Part shown: in pieces, positions 7,301-8,803 of the stretch
Layout: each line of letters starts with the position of its first letter
How positions within the stretch are numbered: position 1 is the first letter of the stretch
Origin: an uncultured Methanomicrobiales archaeon
Lineage (GTDB): Archaea > Thermoplasmatota > Thermoplasmata > Methanomassiliicoccales > Methanomethylophilaceae
Direction of reading: 5' to 3'
Assembly: GCA_946528255.1 (NCBI GenBank)
Contig: CAMMYR010000016.1
Coordinates: forward strand, 1 to 8,803
DNA length: 8,803 bases
Notes under the pieces: generated by a model
Database searches by the model: none
Told to the model about the DNA's origin: nothing
Seen by the model: only the letters and a program-made list of their open reading frames with translations
Position numbers and translations under genes: made by a program

Positions 7301-7567
7301 GGCCAGTCCCCCAGGAGCAGGGACTCCCATAACATGGAGTGGCTGACCATAGCGATAGGCGCCACCATAGTGGCCGTAGCCAGCGCCCTCGTCCTGGCTG
7401 TGTTCAGGAAGCGAAACTTTTTCCTCCCCTCCGGGGGAGGACCATTGCCGCCCCTATGCCGTCATGGCGGGGTCGCCAATATCAAACGTTCTAGCACTAC
7501 CTTTTTTATAGTTATTACGCGTGTTGTAAGGCATAGTAAAGGTGAACGGTATGCTAAGGCGTATTAG
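4343..7567 (+). CDS. Membrane-anchored InlB B-repeat surface protein, paralog 2
   Basis: The only complete large protein here, 1074 residues from the ATG at 4343; the ATG at 4319 would add 8. A signal peptide has the hydrophobic core IAFAIAAVAVMLLTPL and a probable TYA-Q cleavage near residue 41. Residues about 55-505 are the unnamed N-terminal domain shared with the other two proteins, with blocks WKINKFWDFD, GPFNAFYAAFN, YNIMIVIPTVYW, YAHTF, YVAIGVYEG, LVSKSGVTPTN, YYQWELSKIMGYTVMGTKN, GYGH, LFIENSWGSAWDLIGS and ARLAYAMSANAV. Six InlB-type repeats span 5864-7243. An acidic linker (EPIEEDDD) leads to one transmembrane helix (7340-7408, WLTIAIGATIVAVASALVL) ended by FRKR, predicting an extracellular stalk anchored by its C-terminus. 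About 50 odd residues follow that helix, encoded by a GC hairpin and the next gene's promoter, which suggests a lost stop codon. It overlaps paralog 3 by 17 nt. Adhesion is inferred from the architecture; no enzymatic motif is convincing. Confidence 0.9.
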   Translation: MGSALSSTIGTRKGPLAHIDLRIAFAIAAVAVMLLTPLTYAQESDADGERSTTSQIPTGDDYMYVIKTDANNVNIQDVLVSVDGSALVSKYRVSASSEDKSRATTINGSWKINKFWDFDPDTGLGPFNAFYAAFNTAEDSSADAAKETKLNTANGTVAYVLNPYKLTETLNGTSYSYQKYNIMIVIPTVYWKAQTEGSNVYLYVSSKASYTAEGRSTISGMMAYAHTFTPVGQKNLSWTENVTVMPYVAIGVYEGQKVTMGGKSTLVSKSGVTPTNLGRANQIMNDAKSYANNNVSASGSAYMVWNYYQWELSKIMGYTVMGTKNSQAMVGYGHSDSGTSNTGGTDARGPYYGNNSGGNAPGKLFIENSWGSAWDLIGSLYNYNDNVWTANALGGLGHFGNKNSGNNHKVNNKGMSGQITKTFTNSESWDIPSGTGSASTTSLSYPGDYACSNGRDCSYMIVGGAGPNNTGCGLNYYRVNSFPDHSGAISARLAYAMSANAVAAQNHDIEYDANGGTGKAPLKQKFQDGDMLIPAKNPFTAPTNKFFDHWNTAADGSGDKYLAGESKAVDGESDVKLYAIWVNVAVHLYSNNGKDQQYLQYVHKDVESPLDDISVMGFDAPLSPNGTPKAFLYWTAGSPGTDEKYGNTGLVKFSIATNLYANWGYPFFTVVYMSNGEPIEREYVETEFPYALRPADPICEGYHFAGWYADAGMQEPFDFTAPIDGDVTIYAKWIQIMYVTFDSYGGSEIPVGDTLFGDPVAQPSDPTRDKYLFRGWYTDYTFNRMYDFSNDVRSDFTLIANWAVDPAYLKYDVHFQTAGGSPIADQEVANSTPAQRPADPTRQYHDFDGWFTDSSLSTMYDFTTQVTEPVTLYAGWTEYTYTIVFNTEGGIWKTTLGGDSNEAEDERMVTVRFSEPLKLPTGKDIRNGDKVLAGWSLNEDGSGQIYKGTITYLTTVRNAEVALYAVWETPEPIEEDDDIFRILDANGQSPRSRDSHNMEWLTIAIGATIVAVASALVLAVFRKRNFFLPSGGGPLPPLCRHGGVANIKRSSTTFFIVITRVVRHSKGERYAKAY
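5864..7243 (+). repeat. Six InlB B-type protein repeats in paralog 2
   Basis: The units are 5864-6085 (YDANGG...WNTAADGSGDKY...LYAIW), 6086-6331 (degenerate, YWTAGSPGTDEKY...LYANW), 6332-6541 (FAGWYADAGM...FDF...IYAKW), 6542-6748 (FDSYGG...FRGWYTDYTF...LIANW), 6749-6970 (TAGGSP...FDGWFTDSSL...YDF...LYAGW) and 6971-7243 (FNTEGG...AGWSLNEDGSGQIY...LYAVW). Units 1, 2 and 6 are of the DGSG-x-x-Y subtype or its relic; units 3-5 are of the GWY/F-x-x-x-x-F/M...F/Y-D-F subtype. Unit lengths run from 69 to 91 residues. Confidence 0.88.
7422..7441 (+). terminator. Perfect GC-rich hairpin near the end of paralog 2
   Basis: TCCTCCCC (7422-7429) pairs perfectly with GGGGAGGA (7434-7441) around a 4-nt loop. 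It begins 7 nt after the codons for the FRKR that closes the transmembrane helix. In paralog 2 it is translated as LPSGGG, but base composition and position look like a former 3' untranslated hairpin. No T-run follows directly; the nearest is at 7502-7507. Its role as a terminator or 3'-end stabiliser is inference. Confidence 0.4.
7502..7510 (+). promoter_or_regulatory. TATA box of paralog 3
   Basis: TTTTTTATA lies inside the last codons of the paralog 2 reading frame. Transcription is predicted near 7532, giving a leader of about 19 nt that contains the ribosome binding site. TTTTTATA, then ACGCG and GTGT in the same order, is shared with the promoter of paralog 2, and the distance to the start codon is nearly the same (49 nt versus 47 nt from the start of the T-run). 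The T6 run may also act as U-rich terminator for paralog 2. Confidence 0.55.
7538..7545 (+). promoter_or_regulatory. Shine-Dalgarno of paralog 3
   Basis: AAAGGTGA matches the core of GGAGGTGA and ends 5 nt before the ATG at 7551. It also lies within the out-of-frame tail of the paralog 2 ORF. Confidence 0.5.
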
Positions 7568-8803
7568 CAGAAGAAGCAGCGTGCACCGCACACTACCGAT
7601 CGCTATGGCGGTCCTGATGGCCTCGATCATGCTGGCGGTGCCCGCCACGCAGATGTTCGAGGGGGAATCGGACGGAGCCCTGGACAAGCTCGCCACCGCT
7701 GAGCTTCCGACCGGCCCCGATTACATGTACGTCCTGAAGACCAACGCCGACAACGTCGCGGTCCTGGATGTGCAGGTGTCCGTGGACGGCAGCCCTCTGG
7801 AGAGCAAATACCGCGTCCGTTCCAACAGCGATGAGAAGAGCGCGTCCACCACCGCCAACGGGTCGTGGAAGATCAACAAGTTCTGGGATTTCGACAAGAA
7901 CACGGGTCTTGGGCCGTTCAACTGCTTCTACGCGGCCTTCAACACCAACAACACCACCGGGGCGGACGATGCCAAGGAGATACGCCTGAACACAGCCGAG
8001 GGTACCGTCGCCTATATCCTGGACCCCAACAATCTCAAGAAAACACTCGTGGGAACCGAGTATTCGATCCAGCAGTACAACATCATGCTGGTGATCCCGA
8101 CCGCCTATTGGTTATCCAAATCGGTCACCGAAGGAGGAGTCAGGTACAACTACCTCTACGTGACCAGCGACAAGAACTACCCGCTACTTCCGTCCGGGGC
8201 ATCCAGCAGCATGGTCGCATACGCTCACACATTCAACACCTCTGGATCCGACAACTCGAGGGCGGATTTCTCCGGAACCCCTTACAAATTCATCGCGATC
8301 GGAGTCTACGAGGGCAACGTCTCCAACGGCGTCCTGCTATCCAAGAGCGGGGTCGCGCCGACGAACATGAACCTCACCTCCCAGGTCATGCATACCGTGG
8401 AGAAGGTGAACGCCAGGGCCCGCAACGCATACGTCCCCGAGGGCTCCGCGTACCAGACGTGGAACTTCTACCAATGGACGCTGTACAAGATCATGTCCTA
8501 CACGGTCATCGGAACCAAGAACGTGCAGGAGATGGTAGGTTATGGCCACGCCTCATCCGGGGTCGGGACCGCCGGCGAGTGCGACGGCAACTCCCCCTAC
8601 TACGGGACATCCGTCAACAGCAACTGCAAGGCGAAGCTGTTCATCGAGAACGCCTGGGGCTCCCGCTGGGATGTCGTGGGCAGCACATACGCATACAGGA
8701 ACAACGTCTGGGCATCCAACCCCCTCGGAGGATACCTGTACGGCAGCGGGAACAGCTGCAACGGTGATAAGATCTACACGGGATCGACGAAGGGCCAAGT
8801 GGC
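7551..8803 (+). CDS. Secreted surface protein, paralog 3 (3' end off the window)
   Basis: Open from the ATG at 7551 to the right edge: 417 codons with no stop. The N-terminus is strongly basic (MLRRISRRSSVHR) and followed by the hydrophobic stretch LPIAMAVLMASIMLAVPA, a standard signal peptide. The rest matches the N-terminal domain of paralog 2 block for block: LPTGPDYMYVLKTNADNV, SWKINKFWDFD, GPFNCFYAAFN, YNIMLVIPTAYW, YAHTFN, FIAIGVYEG, LLSKSGVAPTN, FYQWTLYKIMSYTVIGTKN, GYGH, LFIENAWGSRWDVVGS and NNVWASNPLGG. InlB repeats and an anchor are expected beyond the edge by analogy but are not seen. Unlike paralog 2 it has cysteines in the part before the ENAWGS block (GECDG and SNCK), which could form a local disulphide. 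It lies in tandem behind paralog 2 with its own TATA box and ribosome binding site. Nucleotide identity is high in places, for example 29 identical bases at 7866-7894 and 4670-4698. Confidence 0.87.
   Translation, partial: MLRRISRRSSVHRTLPIAMAVLMASIMLAVPATQMFEGESDGALDKLATAELPTGPDYMYVLKTNADNVAVLDVQVSVDGSPLESKYRVRSNSDEKSASTTANGSWKINKFWDFDKNTGLGPFNCFYAAFNTNNTTGADDAKEIRLNTAEGTVAYILDPNNLKKTLVGTEYSIQQYNIMLVIPTAYWLSKSVTEGGVRYNYLYVTSDKNYPLLPSGASSSMVAYAHTFNTSGSDNSRADFSGTPYKFIAIGVYEGNVSNGVLLSKSGVAPTNMNLTSQVMHTVEKVNARARNAYVPEGSAYQTWNFYQWTLYKIMSYTVIGTKNVQEMVGYGHASSGVGTAGECDGNSPYYGTSVNSNCKAKLFIENAWGSRWDVVGSTYAYRNNVWASNPLGGYLYGSGNSCNGDKIYTGSTKGQV

Noticed and set aside
4358..7330. Long minus-strand frames (4358-5566 and 6254-7330) opposite paralog 2
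   Set aside because: Antisense shadows of a gene with a coherent signal peptide, repeats and anchor; no upstream promoter or motif of their own.
7400..7511. A frameshift as the cause of the tail on paralog 2
   Set aside because: Both other forward frames stay open through the hairpin and close only near 7490 and 7510, so a shift would not give a sensible C-terminus. Loss of a stop by substitution is simpler.
7551..7600. Arg-Arg pairs at the N-terminus of paralog 3 as a Tat signal
   Set aside because: The sequence after RR lacks the x-F-L-K type consensus, the hydrophobic core is long and Sec-like, and the paralogs have ordinary Sec-type signals.
7865..8767. A 300-codon plus-strand frame inside paralog 3
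   Set aside because: It is a shifted frame of paralog 3. The product is rich in Arg and Gln and of low complexity, while the paralog 3 frame aligns with paralog 2.

Overview
The window looks archaeal, most likely a Methanomassiliicoccales methanogen of the animal-gut clade. This is inferred from three things: an archaeal RNA polymerase subunit L gene, an archaeal-type TruD, and AT-rich TATA boxes about 26 nt upstream of start codons in an otherwise GC-rich sequence. Large secreted proteins carrying Listeria-Bacteroides (InlB B-type) repeats are also a known hallmark of that order. Species cannot be fixed from the sequence alone.

The layout is simple. Positions 1-2581 (minus strand) hold a large secreted repeat protein, 'paralog 1', whose C-terminus lies off the left edge. 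A 118-bp divergent promoter region (2582-2699) separates it from a two-gene housekeeping operon on the plus strand: rpoL (2700-2945) and truD (2950-4281). A 61-bp gap with a TATA box follows. Next come two tandem large secreted proteins, 'paralog 2' (4343-7567, complete, C-terminal membrane anchor) and 'paralog 3' (7551 to beyond 8803, N-terminal part only). The 3' end of paralog 2 runs through the promoter and start of paralog 3.

The three large proteins are paralogs. Each has a signal peptide and a long N-terminal domain (about 450 residues) with the same ordered motif blocks. I do not recognise that domain as a named family. In paralogs 1 and 2 it is followed by InlB-type repeats of about 63-96 residues. 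In paralog 2 these are followed by an acidic linker and a single transmembrane helix ending in a positive stop-transfer signal. The expected picture is a cell-surface stalk carrying the novel domain at its tip, plausibly for attachment to host or microbial surfaces. That role is inference. The housekeeping pair supplies an RNA polymerase assembly subunit and a tRNA pseudouridine synthase and has no obvious functional link to its neighbours.

Points most worth a second look: the unrecognised N-terminal domain shared by all three proteins; the position-by-position correspondence of repeats between paralogs 1 and 2, which points to whole-gene duplication; the apparent stop-codon loss at the end of paralog 2; and the shared promoter module of paralogs 2 and 3, against apparently leaderless starts for paralog 1 and rpoL. 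No RNA gene, CRISPR array, transposase or attachment site was seen, and there is no gene-free stretch longer than 300 bases.
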